DNA of 64,000 nucleotides from Salarchaeum japonicum_A (GTDB taxonomy: Archaea > Halobacteriota > Halobacteria > Halobacteriales > Halobacteriaceae), in contig NZ_JBNAMV010000004.1 in the NCBI RefSeq assembly GCF_049705945.1, positions 124,001 through 188,000 on the forward strand, given 5' to 3'. A model generated the notes under the pieces. It did no database searches. It saw only the letters and a program-made list of their open reading frames with translations, and was not told the DNA's origin. Made by a program: the position numbers and the translations under genes. Shown piece by piece: positions 25,485 through 33,750 of the stretch (position 1 is its first letter; each line of letters starts with the position of its first letter).

Positions 25485-26735
25485 TCAGTTCGAGCGGCGA
25501 ACCGCGAGCAGGGCGGCGGCGAGGACGGCGGTGAACGCGGCCCCGACGCCGAATCCGGGCGTGCTGCCCGACGACCCGGAGTCGTCCGAGGCCGTCGTGG
25601 TGTCCGCGGATGTGGTCGTGGTGTCGTCGCCGAGGCTGATAGTCGTCCCGGAGTCAGCCGCGAGCGCTTCTTCGACCTCGTCGAGCGCCGCTTCCATCGA
25701 CTCGACCTTTTCGCGCACCTCGCTCACGGACGCGTTCCGTTCGATGAGTCCGGGGAGGTCCTCGTTGAACGCGGCTTCGAGTTCCTCGACGAGTTCGGGG
25801 CGTTTCTCGATGAGTTCGCCCTCCAGGCCCTCGAAGTAAGAGAGGTACGTCTGGCGGATTATCTCGTTCGCCTCGTCGGCGTCGCCGTTCGCGTAGGCGT
25901 CGACGGCCTCGTGGAGGTGTTCTTCTATCTCCGCGACGGTCGTCTCGACGGCAGAGCCGTCGGTTTCGGACTCGATACCGGTGTACTCGGCGTACTCGGC
26001 GGCGATGCCGTTCGTGACGGACGTGAGGTCTGCGGGCGGCACGGCGTCGTTCACGGAGCCGTGAAGGGTTTCGAACAGTTCGTCGAGTTCTTCGCTAGCG
26101 TGCTCGGAGAGCGTTGCGCGGACGTGTGCTCGGTAGAGCGCGTCGGCGCGGGCGACGAACCCAAGGGCGTCGTCGTACTCCATCTGCTCGGTGACGGTGC
26201 CGTCCTCGGTCACGCCCTCGCCGTACTCCTGGACGGCGCGCTGGAGGAGGTCGCGGGAGACCTTCGCGTTGAACGCGGCGTCGGTCGTCCGTTCACCGGC
26301 GACCGCGCGTTCGGCGTCGTCGAGGAGCGCGAACAGGGTGTCGTTCACCCAGGCCGCGTACGCGCTCGCCTCGTCGTCGCGCGCGTGGTCGGGGGCGGCG
26401 AGAAGCGTGCGTTCGAGGTCGCTCGCCAACGTGGCGTTCACGTCGCTGAGCGTGGCGTTGATGGCTCTCCAGTACTCCTCGTGCGGATGGTTGGCGTGGT
26501 GGGCGGCGAGGTCGGTGTCGTTCGCGCGGGCGTACGATACCGAGACGGTGAGGTGTCCCTTCATTTCCTCGACGGTGCGGACGAAGGTGACTGCGCCCTC
26601 GACGGTCGCCTCGTCGGTGTCTGCGACGGTCGAGTCCGCCGGTTGGGCGGCAGCGACTGTTCCGGTCGGAGCGAGGAGAAGGCAGGCGAGTGCGACTGCT
26701 GCGGTCGCGCGGAATGCGTCTTGGCGTGAAACCAT
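25485..26735 (-). CDS. PGF-CTERM surface protein with Ftr1-like helical domains, first gene of iron operon
   Basis: 416 aa. It starts with a signal peptide (Leu/Ala-rich to about residue 30). The mature part is all-helical and acidic, with HANHPHEEYWRAINATLSDV early and YLSYFEGLEGELIEKRPELV later, the latter resembling the extracellular domain of Ftr1-type iron permeases. The C-terminus has a Thr/Asp/Ser-rich linker, then TPGFGVGAAFTAVLAAALLA and Arg-Arg, a PGF-CTERM sorting signal for archaeosortase A. Leading an iron ABC operon under a DtxR-like palindrome, it probably binds or oxidises iron at the cell surface; that is inference. Confidence 0.8.
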   Translation of the reverse strand: MVSRQDAFRATAAVALACLLLAPTGTVAAAQPADSTVADTDEATVEGAVTFVRTVEEMKGHLTVSVSYARANDTDLAAHHANHPHEEYWRAINATLSDVNATLASDLERTLLAAPDHARDDEASAYAAWVNDTLFALLDDAERAVAGERTTDAAFNAKVSRDLLQRAVQEYGEGVTEDGTVTEQMEYDDALGFVARADALYRAHVRATLSEHASEELDELFETLHGSVNDAVPPADLTSVTNGIAAEYAEYTGIESETDGSAVETTVAEIEEHLHEAVDAYANGDADEANEIIRQTYLSYFEGLEGELIEKRPELVEELEAAFNEDLPGLIERNASVSEVREKVESMEAALDEVEEALAADSGTTISLGDDTTTTSADTTTASDDSGSSGSTPGFGVGAAFTAVLAAALLAVRRSN

Positions 26736-26747
26736 ACTCGGCAGTCA

Positions 26748-26763
26748 TTTAGGCTAGCCTAAA
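26748..26763. promoter_or_regulatory. Perfect DtxR/IdeR-type palindrome upstream of the iron operon
   Basis: TTTAGGCTAGCCTAAA is a perfect 16-bp inverted repeat and closely matches the classical DtxR/IdeR consensus half sites. It ends 12 nt before the ATG at 26735 and overlaps the minus-strand TATA-like stretch CTGTTTTAGG at 26758-26767. Binding by a metal-dependent repressor (Idr/SirR type in haloarchaea) would block transcription when iron is plentiful. No repressor gene is in this window. Confidence 0.8.
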
Positions 26764-26805
26764 ACAGTTCTGATTCGGTTCGCGAAAGACCACTCGGAGT
26801 GCCGG

Positions 26806-28674
26806 TCAGGCGCGCTTCTGGACTTCCTCGCGGAGGACGTCGGAGACGAGTTCGCCGTCCGCCTTCCCGCGGAGCGCGCCCATGCACTCGCCCATCAGCG
26901 CGGAGAACGCGCCCATTCCCTGCTCCTCGATCTGGTCTTCGTTTCGCTCGACGATTTCGACGATAGTCTCGCGGACCTCGTCCTCGCCGACGGACCCGAG
27001 GCCGAGTTCGTCCGCGAGTTCCGCGGGCTCAGAGCCGGGGGATTCGGCGAGCGCCGCGAGGAGTTCGGGAACGCCCTCCTGCGTGAGTTCGTCCGCGACG
27101 ACGAGTTCGAACACGCCTCGGAAGTGGTCGTCCGTGAGGCGGTCGGTGGGCACGTCGTCCCGCCGGAGTTTCGTCACCGTGGACTCGAGGGTGCGCGCCG
27201 CGAGGTTCGCGTCCACGCCCATCTCGATCGCTTCCTCGAACAGCCGCCAGCGCCGCCCGTACGCCACCTGTTCCGCCACGTCCTCGTTCAGGCCGTACTC
27301 GTCGGTGTAGCGCTCGACTTTCTCCGTGAGGAGTTCGGGTTCCGAGACCTCGCTCGGGTCCGGCGACACCGGCGGCACGTCCGTCTCGGGATACATGCGT
27401 GCCGCGCCCGGGAGCGGGCGGAGGTACTGGGTCGTCCCGCCCTCGTTCGCGCTCCGCGTCTCCTCGGGCACGCCCTCGATGGCGACGCGTGCGCGCTCCG
27501 CGACCGCCTCGATAGCGCCCTCCGCCACGTCCGCACCCGCTGCGACGATGGCGACCGCGTCCTCGGGCCCGGCGTCCACGGCCTCCCGGAGGTCGGCGAC
27601 CTCTTCTTCGGTGACGCCGTACGCGGGCAGTTCGTCCGTGTGGAAGATGCCGCCCGCGCCGTGGCGCTTCGCGTGGTCGGAGAACTCGGTGCCGAGCCGT
27701 CGGTCCGGCTGGAGTTCCTTCCCGACGAGACCGTCGAACCCGTAGAGTGGTACCGCGAACACGCGACCGCCGGAGTCGAGCGCGCCGCGAATCACCGACG
27801 AATCCGTGGTCTCGAACGTGTCCGTGACGTTCTGCACGTCACCAACGGAGGCGTCACGGGACTGGAGGGAGTCCGCGATGTCGAGCAGGCGAACCTGGCG
27901 CTGGACTTCGAGGCGGACGAGGTCCTCGATCTCGTCGAGGCTCTGCACGCCCTTCATCTCGACGCGCGCGCCGTCCGCGATGGAGACGTTCACGTCCTGC
28001 CGGATGGTGCCGAGCCCGCGCTTCACCTTGCCCGTCGAGCGCAGCAACATCCCGATGCGTTCCGCGGCCTCGCGCGCCTGTTCGGGCGAGCGGATGTCGG
28101 GCTTCGTGCCGATTTCGACGAGCGGGATGCCGAGCCGGTCGAGCCCGTAGCGAACGCCCGACTCCGTCTCCTCGACGCGCTGGGCGGACTCCTCCTCGAG
28201 CATCACGTCCTCGATACCGACCGCGCCCTCGCTCGTCTCGAGTTCGCCCTCTTGGGCGAGCAGCGTGGAGCGCTGGAACCCGCTCGTGTTCGACCCGTCG
28301 ATGACGACCTTCCGCATCACGTGCGCCTCGTCCACCACCGTCGCGTCCAGCAGTCGCGAGATTTCGAGCGTCGTGTCGAGCGCCTCCTCGTCCAGCCGAT
28401 GCGGCGGTTCGTCGTCCTCCTCCACGAGGCACGTCGAGTCGAACGCGAGGTACTCGAACTCGCGCTCGACCTGCGACTCCTCGAGCGCGGCTTCGTCCAT
28501 CTCGCCGAGTTCGCTCTTCGTCGGGTGGAGGTACCGCGTGAACGACCGCACGGCTTCCTCGGGTTCGCGGCGCGTCGTCGGACACCCGCAGAACAGTTTC
28601 TCCGCGGTGTCGAGCTGCTGGTGGATTTCGAGTCCCGCAACCAGGCCGAGGGACTCGTAGTCGAACTCACTCAT
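26806..28674 (-). CDS. gatE: Glutamyl-tRNA(Gln) amidotransferase subunit E
   Basis: 622 aa. Together with GatD it converts Glu-tRNA(Gln) to Gln-tRNA(Gln) in archaea. The catalytic cradle domain starts at residue 9 with GLVAGLEIHQQLDTAEKLFC and includes HVMRKVVIDGSNTSGFQRS and KRGLGTIRQDVNVSI; the Yqey-like tail domain ends MGECMGALRGKADGELVSDV. A GatE insert of AspRS-like type lies in the middle. GatD is not in the window. A strong A/T promoter precedes the start. Confidence 0.96.
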   Translation of the reverse strand: MSEFDYESLGLVAGLEIHQQLDTAEKLFCGCPTTRREPEEAVRSFTRYLHPTKSELGEMDEAALEESQVEREFEYLAFDSTCLVEEDDEPPHRLDEEALDTTLEISRLLDATVVDEAHVMRKVVIDGSNTSGFQRSTLLAQEGELETSEGAVGIEDVMLEEESAQRVEETESGVRYGLDRLGIPLVEIGTKPDIRSPEQAREAAERIGMLLRSTGKVKRGLGTIRQDVNVSIADGARVEMKGVQSLDEIEDLVRLEVQRQVRLLDIADSLQSRDASVGDVQNVTDTFETTDSSVIRGALDSGGRVFAVPLYGFDGLVGKELQPDRRLGTEFSDHAKRHGAGGIFHTDELPAYGVTEEEVADLREAVDAGPEDAVAIVAAGADVAEGAIEAVAERARVAIEGVPEETRSANEGGTTQYLRPLPGAARMYPETDVPPVSPDPSEVSEPELLTEKVERYTDEYGLNEDVAEQVAYGRRWRLFEEAIEMGVDANLAARTLESTVTKLRRDDVPTDRLTDDHFRGVFELVVADELTQEGVPELLAALAESPGSEPAELADELGLGSVGEDEVRETIVEIVERNEDQIEEQGMGAFSALMGECMGALRGKADGELVSDVLREEVQKRA

Positions 28675-28697
28675 TACTGGGTCGTGTGCGTGCGAAC

Positions 28698-28706
28698 GAT
28701 AAAAAA
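28698..28706 (-). promoter_or_regulatory. TATA-like element for gatE
   Basis: On the minus strand this reads TTTTTTATC, 24-32 nt upstream of the gatE ATG at 28674, the position expected for a leaderless transcript. Confidence 0.55.
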
Positions 28707-28822
28707 GCGTCCAGTCGCCGTCCGGTCACCGCCGGTCAAGCGTGCGCCCACCCGAAGCGCGCGCCACCCGGTGACGCGAGTGTTAGCGCGCACTCAAGTC
28801 CAGGGAGCACTAATCGAAGGGT

Positions 28823-29806
28823 ATGAGCAGTCCGCCGCCCACGCCGGGCATCCATCACGTGACCTGTATCGCTGGCGACCCTCAGGAGAACCTCGATTTC
28901 TGGGTGGAGACTCTGGGGCTCCGACTGGTGAAACGCTCCATCAATCAGGACGACCCCGGGACGTACCACTTCTTCTTCGCGGACGCGGAGGGGACGGCGG
29001 GGACGAGTATGACGTTCTTCCCCTGGGAGGACATGCGCCAGGGGAAGGTCGGGTCGGGCCAGGTGTCGCGCACGGCGTTCCGCGTGCCCGAGGGCAGCCT
29101 CGACTACTGGGAGGACCGCTTCGACGACTATGGAGTAGCGTACGAGGAGCGCGTGGAGCGCTTCGGCGAAACAGTGCTGCCGTTCGAGGACCCGGACGGC
29201 CTTCCGGTCGAACTCGTCGCGACCGAGATTCCGGACGACGACCCCGTGGTGCCGTGGACCGAATTCGTACCCGGAGAACACGCGATTCGCGGGTTCCACT
29301 CGGTGACGCTCTGGATAGCCGACACCGAACCGACGATGGAACTCTTGGAGACGATGGGATTCGAGCGGGTCGGGCGCGAGCAGTCGCCCGACGACACGCC
29401 CGGCGACGAGCGCACACGGTTCGCCGCGTCCGGGCCGGTGGGGAAGTACGTGGACGTACTCCCGACCATCGCGGGCGGCCGCCAAGGCCACGGAACCGTG
29501 CACCACGTCGCGTTCCAGACGCCGACGGACGCGGACCAGTCCGCGATGCGTGACGCCGTCCGCTCCCGCGGCCTCTCCCCGACCGGCCAGATTGACCGCC
29601 ACTGGTTCCGCTCCGTCTACTTCCGCGAGCACGGCGGCGTCCTGTTCGAACTCGCGACCAAGGACCCCGGGTACGACAGCGACGAACCGCTCTCCGACCT
29701 CGGCGGCAGCCTCGTCCTCCCGGGCGAGTTCGAGTCGCGCCGCGAGGAAATCGAAGCCGGACTCCCCGACGTGACGGTGCCGACTTCACAGGCGCCCGAC
29801 CAGTAA
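28823..29806 (+). CDS. VOC-family ring-cleaving dioxygenase
   Basis: 327 aa with two pairs of glyoxalase-like motifs. The first module has GIHHVTCIAGDPQENLDFWV (metal His) and the second GFHSVTLWIADTEPTMELLE. HHVAFQT and GGVLFELATKDPGY supply the remaining ligands. It resembles MhqO/YkcA-type hydroquinone or catechol dioxygenases. The natural substrate is not evident. No pathway neighbours are adjacent. Confidence 0.87.
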   Translation: MSSPPPTPGIHHVTCIAGDPQENLDFWVETLGLRLVKRSINQDDPGTYHFFFADAEGTAGTSMTFFPWEDMRQGKVGSGQVSRTAFRVPEGSLDYWEDRFDDYGVAYEERVERFGETVLPFEDPDGLPVELVATEIPDDDPVVPWTEFVPGEHAIRGFHSVTLWIADTEPTMELLETMGFERVGREQSPDDTPGDERTRFAASGPVGKYVDVLPTIAGGRQGHGTVHHVAFQTPTDADQSAMRDAVRSRGLSPTGQIDRHWFRSVYFREHGGVLFELATKDPGYDSDEPLSDLGGSLVLPGEFESRREEIEAGLPDVTVPTSQAPDQ

Positions 29807-29837
29807 GCCGCGTCTACTTCCGTTTAATTGGCCACTA

Positions 29838-29890
29838 ACTTTACCTATAGGATGCTTTGGGGGAGGTACAGGGGTCACCGATCCCCTACC
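29838..29890 (+). ncRNA. Candidate small RNA: promoter-like element followed by a hairpin
   Basis: The 249-nt gap after the dioxygenase holds a TATA-like block (ACTTTACCTATAG, 29838-29850), then a hairpin: GGT-AC-AGGGG (29865-29874), an 8-nt loop, and CCCCT-ACC (29883-29890). I see no gene downstream before the next hairpin at 29956-29996. A short transcript is possible; a terminator of the upstream gene is the simpler alternative. Confidence 0.3.
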
Positions 29891-29955
29891 ATGATTGGGT
29901 GATGCGACTCGGGCGGTGGGACGCCAGGGTCGTATCGGCGAATCACAGCACCGAA

Positions 29956-29996
29956 CGGCCGCACGGAGACGTCACACACCTCCGTCGTACCGGCCG
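29956..29996. repeat. Two-tier inverted repeat in an intergenic region
   Basis: CGGCCG (29956-29961) pairs with CGGCCG (29991-29996), and inside it ACGGAG (29963-29968) pairs with CTCCGT (29980-29985) around an 11-nt loop. It forms a long bulged stem 60 nt upstream of the 102-aa membrane-protein gene and could be RNA structure or a terminator. Confidence 0.4.
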
Positions 29997-30021
29997 CTCG
30001 GCCGCCGCATCCTCCCGAATA

Positions 30022-30028
30022 CTTATAG
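30022..30028 (+). promoter_or_regulatory. TATA-like element for the 102-aa membrane protein
   Basis: CTTATAG lies 28-34 nt before the GTG start at 30056, matching leaderless promoter spacing. Confidence 0.5.
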
Positions 30029-30055
30029 CGGACACGTCGAGTTACAGTAGACACC

Positions 30056-30364
30056 GTGACGCGGAGCGTGAGCGAGTTCCTCCGTCAGGAATCAGTGAAG
30101 TACGTCCTGTTCTGTCTGACGAGCGTCGCCGCGGTCGCGCTCGCCCGATACGCCGGGCGCGGGAATCCGCTGCAGACGCCGGGGCAGCTCGCGCTCGCCG
30201 TCTCCCTCATCCTCGCCGGGTCGCTCGCCGTCCTGCTCTCCGAGCGCTGTCTCGACCGCTTCCTCGAAGCCCGCCGGGAAGAAGGGGAGACGCCCTACGG
30301 CTTCCTCGTCGTCGGCATCGCCACGCTCACCGTCGTGATTCTCGTGTTCTACGTCTCCGTCTAG
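30056..30364 (+). CDS. Small membrane protein, three helices
   Basis: 102 aa, starting with GTG. Three hydrophobic stretches are visible: KYVLFCLTSVAAVALARYA, LALAVSLILAGSLAVLL and FLVVGIATLTVVILVFYV, separated by short charged loops (one Arg/Glu-rich). No family is recognised. The promoter spacing supports the GTG start. Its TAG stop shares CTAG with the convergent haloalkane dehalogenase-like gene. Confidence 0.65.
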   Translation: MTRSVSEFLRQESVKYVLFCLTSVAAVALARYAGRGNPLQTPGQLALAVSLILAGSLAVLLSERCLDRFLEARREEGETPYGFLVVGIATLTVVILVFYVSV

Positions 30365-31245
30365 GTGCGGTCCACGAACGCCACGATTTCCTCAGCAACC
30401 GTCTCGCCCGCGTCCTCCTGAAGGAAGTGCGCGGCGCCCTCGATCCACGTCTCGGGCTGGTCGTCCGCGGTCGGGAACACGGACGCGAGGTCGTCGCGCG
30501 CGGGCCGCGTGATGGGGTCTGCGTCCGCGAACAGCACGAACACGGGTTTCTCCCAGTCCGAGAATTTCTCGCGAGCGTCCGCGATGGGCGCGGCACCCTC
30601 GTCGTCGGGGTCGAGCGGCACCATGCCGGGAAGCGTACGCGCGCCGGCGAGGTGGTCCTCGTCCGGGAACGGCGCGCGATAGGCGTCCACGACGCCGTCG
30701 TCGAGGTCGGTCGCGCAGCCGCCGGCGACGACCTGTCCGATGTCGAGGTCGGGCGCGGTCTCCACTGTCTCCCGGAACTCGTGCCAGACCTCGGGCATAC
30801 CACCGGTACCGTCCGGGAGGCCGGTGTTCATCGGCACCAGCCGGGCGAAGCGCTCGGGGTTGTTCGCGGCGACGGGCAGGCCGAGCAGGCCGCCCCAGTC
30901 CTGGCAGACGAGCGTGACGTCCTCGAGGTCGAGTTCGCGGACGAACGTCTCGACGGCGTCGTAGATGCGGTCGTACGTGTAGTCGCCGCGGTCGGTGAAC
31001 TTCTCGGAGCGCCCGAACCCGGGGAGGTCGGGGACGACGACGCGCCCACGGTCCGTGAGCGTCGGAATCATCTTCCGGTAGAGGAACCCCCAGGTCGGTT
31101 CGCCGTGCAGGCAGAGGAACGTCTCCTCGCCCGCGCCGACGTCGACGTACGCCATCTCGGCGTCGCCGGTGTCGACGTACTCTGGGTCGTAATCGAAGTT
31201 CGGCACGTCCTCGAAGCGGGACTCGTCGGCGCTGACGGTGTCCAT
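30361..31245 (-). CDS. dhmA: Haloalkane dehalogenase-like alpha/beta hydrolase
   Basis: 294 aa. Family members cleave carbon-halogen bonds by an Asp nucleophile. Asp116 lies in CQDWGG, followed by Trp117, a halide-stabilising position; LHGEPTW at 46-52 forms the oxyanion region, an acid is near FADADPITRP, and the base His is in EGAAHFLQEDAG. The Asp rather than Ser in the elbow separates it from esterases and epoxide hydrolases are the main alternative. The start at 31245 is the first Met before PNFDYDPEYVDTGD. Confidence 0.85.
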   Translation of the reverse strand: MDTVSADESRFEDVPNFDYDPEYVDTGDAEMAYVDVGAGEETFLCLHGEPTWGFLYRKMIPTLTDRGRVVVPDLPGFGRSEKFTDRGDYTYDRIYDAVETFVRELDLEDVTLVCQDWGGLLGLPVAANNPERFARLVPMNTGLPDGTGGMPEVWHEFRETVETAPDLDIGQVVAGGCATDLDDGVVDAYRAPFPDEDHLAGARTLPGMVPLDPDDEGAAPIADAREKFSDWEKPVFVLFADADPITRPARDDLASVFPTADDQPETWIEGAAHFLQEDAGETVAEEIVAFVDRT

Positions 31246-31286
31246 ACGGGCGCGTTCGCCGGGGAGGACGAAAACAGTTGGGTGGC

Positions 31287-32126
31287 TTACGCGTCGAGTC
31301 GTGCGAGTTCGCCGTCCGTGAGGTCGATTGCGGACGCCGCGACGTTCTGTTCGAGGTGCTCGATGCTGGACGTGCCCGGAATCGGGAGCGTCACGTCCGA
31401 CGTGTGGAGGAGCCACGCGAGCGCTATCTGGTAGGCGGAGGCGTCGTGGGCGTCCGCGACCTCCCGGACCGCGGCCGCGTCGTCGAGGTCGCCCGCGGCG
31501 AGGGGGAAGTAGGGAATGAAGCCGATACCGTACTCCTCGCAGGCGTCGAGCACGTCCTGGTGGTCGCGGTTCGCGACGTTGTAGTGGTTCTGCACGGTCG
31601 CCACGTCCACGATGTCGCGCGCGGTCTCCAGCTGGTCGACAGAGACGTTGCTGATGCCGACGTGGTCGATTACGCCCGCGTCCTTCAGTTCCGCGAGCGC
31701 GTGAATCGACTCCTCGAAGTCCACGTCGGGGTCGGGGCGGTGGTGCTGGTAGAGGTCGATGGAGTCCACGCCGAGGCGGTCGAGGCTGGCGAGGTGGGCG
31801 TTCCGGAGGTAGTCGGGGTCGCCGTTCGGCAGCCAGTCGCCGTCGCGGTTCCGGAGCAGGCCGCCCTTGGTCGCGACGACCACGTCCTCGTAGGGGTGGA
31901 GGGATTCGCGGATGAGGCGCTCGGAGACGCCGGGACCGTAGGAGTCCGCGGTGTCGATGAAGTCCACGCCGATGTCGCGGGCGTGCTGGATGACCTCGCG
32001 CGCGGCCCGTTCGTCGCTCGGGCTGCCGATGATGTCCTCGCCGGTGACGCGCATCGCGCCGAACCCGAGTCGGTGCACGGTGAGGTCGCCGCCGATGTCG
32101 AACGTGTCGCTCTGATTCTCGACCAT
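31287..32126 (-). CDS. Aldo/keto reductase
   Basis: 279 aa TIM barrel using NADPH to reduce carbonyls. The tetrad is visible: Asp and Tyr in DFIDTADSYGPGVSERL, Lys in VVATKGGLL, and His in SIDLYQHHRPD. The cofactor-binding C-terminal motif is PIPGTSSIEHLEQNV. It is upstream of the dehalogenase-like gene on the same strand with a 41-nt gap, and a shared pathway is possible but unproven. Confidence 0.9.
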   Translation of the reverse strand: MVENQSDTFDIGGDLTVHRLGFGAMRVTGEDIIGSPSDERAAREVIQHARDIGVDFIDTADSYGPGVSERLIRESLHPYEDVVVATKGGLLRNRDGDWLPNGDPDYLRNAHLASLDRLGVDSIDLYQHHRPDPDVDFEESIHALAELKDAGVIDHVGISNVSVDQLETARDIVDVATVQNHYNVANRDHQDVLDACEEYGIGFIPYFPLAAGDLDDAAAVREVADAHDASAYQIALAWLLHTSDVTLPIPGTSSIEHLEQNVAASAIDLTDGELARLDA

Positions 32127-32174
32127 ACCGAGTAGGTCGGCAGCGAGCGGAAAAGGGCTTGGTGAGGCGGCGAG

Positions 32175-33077
32175 TTACTCGGTCAGTTTTTGCAGTCGCT
32201 CGATGCGTTCGTCCATCGAGGGATGCGTGCTGAACCAGCGCTCGTCGTCGCTCTCGTCCGTGTGGACGTAGAGCGGGCTGAGAATGCCGCGTTTCGGTTC
32301 GCTCGCGCGCTCTATCTTCCGGAGCGCGGCGGCGAGCGCGCGCGGTCTGCCGGTGACTTCGACGGCGCGTTCGTCCGCGGCGAACTCGCGGGAGCGCGAG
32401 TGCGCGCGTACGAGCAGGGTGAGCGCGACGAACGTGACGAGGACGAGCGCGCCGATGCGCTGGTGTACGTCGAACCCGGACGAGTCAAAGGGCCGGCCGC
32501 GGAGCCACGCGAGCAGTCGACTCATACCGGTCGCGAGCAGCGTCACGGGGAGCAGGACGACAGCGAGCAGGCTCACGGCCGTGCGGGAGAGGCTGTACGC
32601 GACGGTCTGCACGAGGCTGTCCCGACTCTCCAGGTGTGCAAGTTCGTGCGCGAGCACGCCCTCGAACTCCGCGGGCGAGAGGATGCGGAAGAGCGCGCGG
32701 TCGAACACGATGGCGCCGTCGCCCGGGCCGCCGAGGCTGATGGCGTTCGGCATCGGCATCCGCGCGACGTAGAGCGTCGGCGCGCCCACGTCCATTCGCT
32801 CGGCGAGGCGGTCGAGGCGCTCGTACGCCTCGGGCGACCTCGACCGAGGGAGCGGACGCGCGTCAAGTTCCTGAAGGACGCGCCGGGTGCCGAAGCGATA
32901 GCTCGCGTACGCGAACACGACGGTCGCGATGACCACGATTGCGAGCGTGGCGGTGAGTGAGACATCCGCGCGCACGACGCCGGCGAGCACCCAGTAGACG
33001 AAGGATGCGGCCGCGGCGTACACGGCGAACACGAGCACGCCGACGAGCCCCATCGCGACGCGGCGACCGACTGCCAT
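32175..33077 (-). CDS. M48-family membrane metalloprotease (HtpX-like)
   Basis: 300 aa. Two N-terminal helices precede a cytosolic zinc protease domain; the motif VLAHELAHLESRD gives zinc ligands His144 and His148 with catalytic Glu145, and a third Glu ligand is in SREFAADERAVEV. Further hydrophobic helices lie between. HtpX-type proteases clear misfolded membrane proteins. Start at 33077 (MAVGRRVAMG) is standard. Confidence 0.9.
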   Translation of the reverse strand: MAVGRRVAMGLVGVLVFAVYAAAASFVYWVLAGVVRADVSLTATLAIVVIATVVFAYASYRFGTRRVLQELDARPLPRSRSPEAYERLDRLAERMDVGAPTLYVARMPMPNAISLGGPGDGAIVFDRALFRILSPAEFEGVLAHELAHLESRDSLVQTVAYSLSRTAVSLLAVVLLPVTLLATGMSRLLAWLRGRPFDSSGFDVHQRIGALVLVTFVALTLLVRAHSRSREFAADERAVEVTGRPRALAAALRKIERASEPKRGILSPLYVHTDESDDERWFSTHPSMDERIERLQKLTE

Positions 33078-33154
33078 ATTCCAAGAGTGGGGCGGCGGTC
33101 ACTAACGGCTACCGGTGGCGAATCCCCTAAGCCGATAGAGACGCAATACGGAGT

Positions 33155-33682
33155 ATGACGAAAGCCACGTTCGGCGGCGGGTGTTTCTGGTGTGTAGAGG
33201 CGGCGTTCGAACGCATCGAGGGCGTCACGGACGTGACCTCGGGGTACGCGGGCGGACACGTCGACGACCCGACCTACGAGGAAGTCTGCACGGGCGACAC
33301 GGGCCACGCCGAGGTCGTGCAACTCACGTACGACCCCGACGTCGTGAGCTATCCCGAGCTTCTCGAAGTGTTCTTCAAGGTTCACGATCCGACGACGCTG
33401 AACCGGCAGGGCAACGACGTCGGCACCCAGTACCGCTCCGCTATCTTCACGCACGACGACGACCAGCAGGCCGTCGCGGACTCCTTCATCGAGACGTTAG
33501 AGGACGAAGGGAAGTACGACGGCATCGTCACCGAAGTCGAACCGCTCGACGAGTTCTACGAGGCCGCGGAGTACCACCAGAACTACTTCGAGAAGAACCC
33601 GAACGACGCGTACTGTCAGGCGACGATTCCGCCGAAACTCGAGAAACTCCGCGAGGAGTTCGAAGCCCAGTTGAAGGCGTAG
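33155..33682 (+). CDS. msrA: Peptide-methionine (S)-S-oxide reductase MsrA
   Basis: 175 aa. It repairs oxidised methionine. The active-site motif GGGCFWCVEAAF has nucleophile Cys10 and Cys13; a C-terminal Cys is in DAYCQATI. Usual MsrA motifs (GYAGGHVDDPTYEEVCTG, GHAEVVQLTYDPDVVSY, NDVGTQYRSAIF) are intact. MsrB is not adjacent. It fits with sod, katG and photolyase as stress-defence genes in this region. Confidence 0.96.
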   Translation: MTKATFGGGCFWCVEAAFERIEGVTDVTSGYAGGHVDDPTYEEVCTGDTGHAEVVQLTYDPDVVSYPELLEVFFKVHDPTTLNRQGNDVGTQYRSAIFTHDDDQQAVADSFIETLEDEGKYDGIVTEVEPLDEFYEAAEYHQNYFEKNPNDAYCQATIPPKLEKLREEFEAQLKA

Positions 33683-33750
33683 ATTCCCGGCAGGTGGGAA
33701 CCGCCGCGGGAAGCGGCGATTCTTTGTAGGGAGAACGACGAACGTCGAGT

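Noticed and set aside
24033..26729. A very long open frame (about 900 codons) on the plus strand over the iron operon
   Set aside because: It is antisense to three well-recognised genes, its translation is Arg/Gly/Val-repetitive with no domain, and such shadow frames are expected in GC-rich DNA.
27124..29553. An 800-codon plus-strand frame crossing gatE and the dioxygenase gene
   Set aside because: It is mostly antisense to gatE and then off-frame in the dioxygenase gene; the composition is Arg/Val-rich and lacks motifs.
29851..29901. A 16-codon frame starting at the ATG at 29852
   Set aside because: It is entirely contained in the hairpin region, has no conserved feature and is too short to support.
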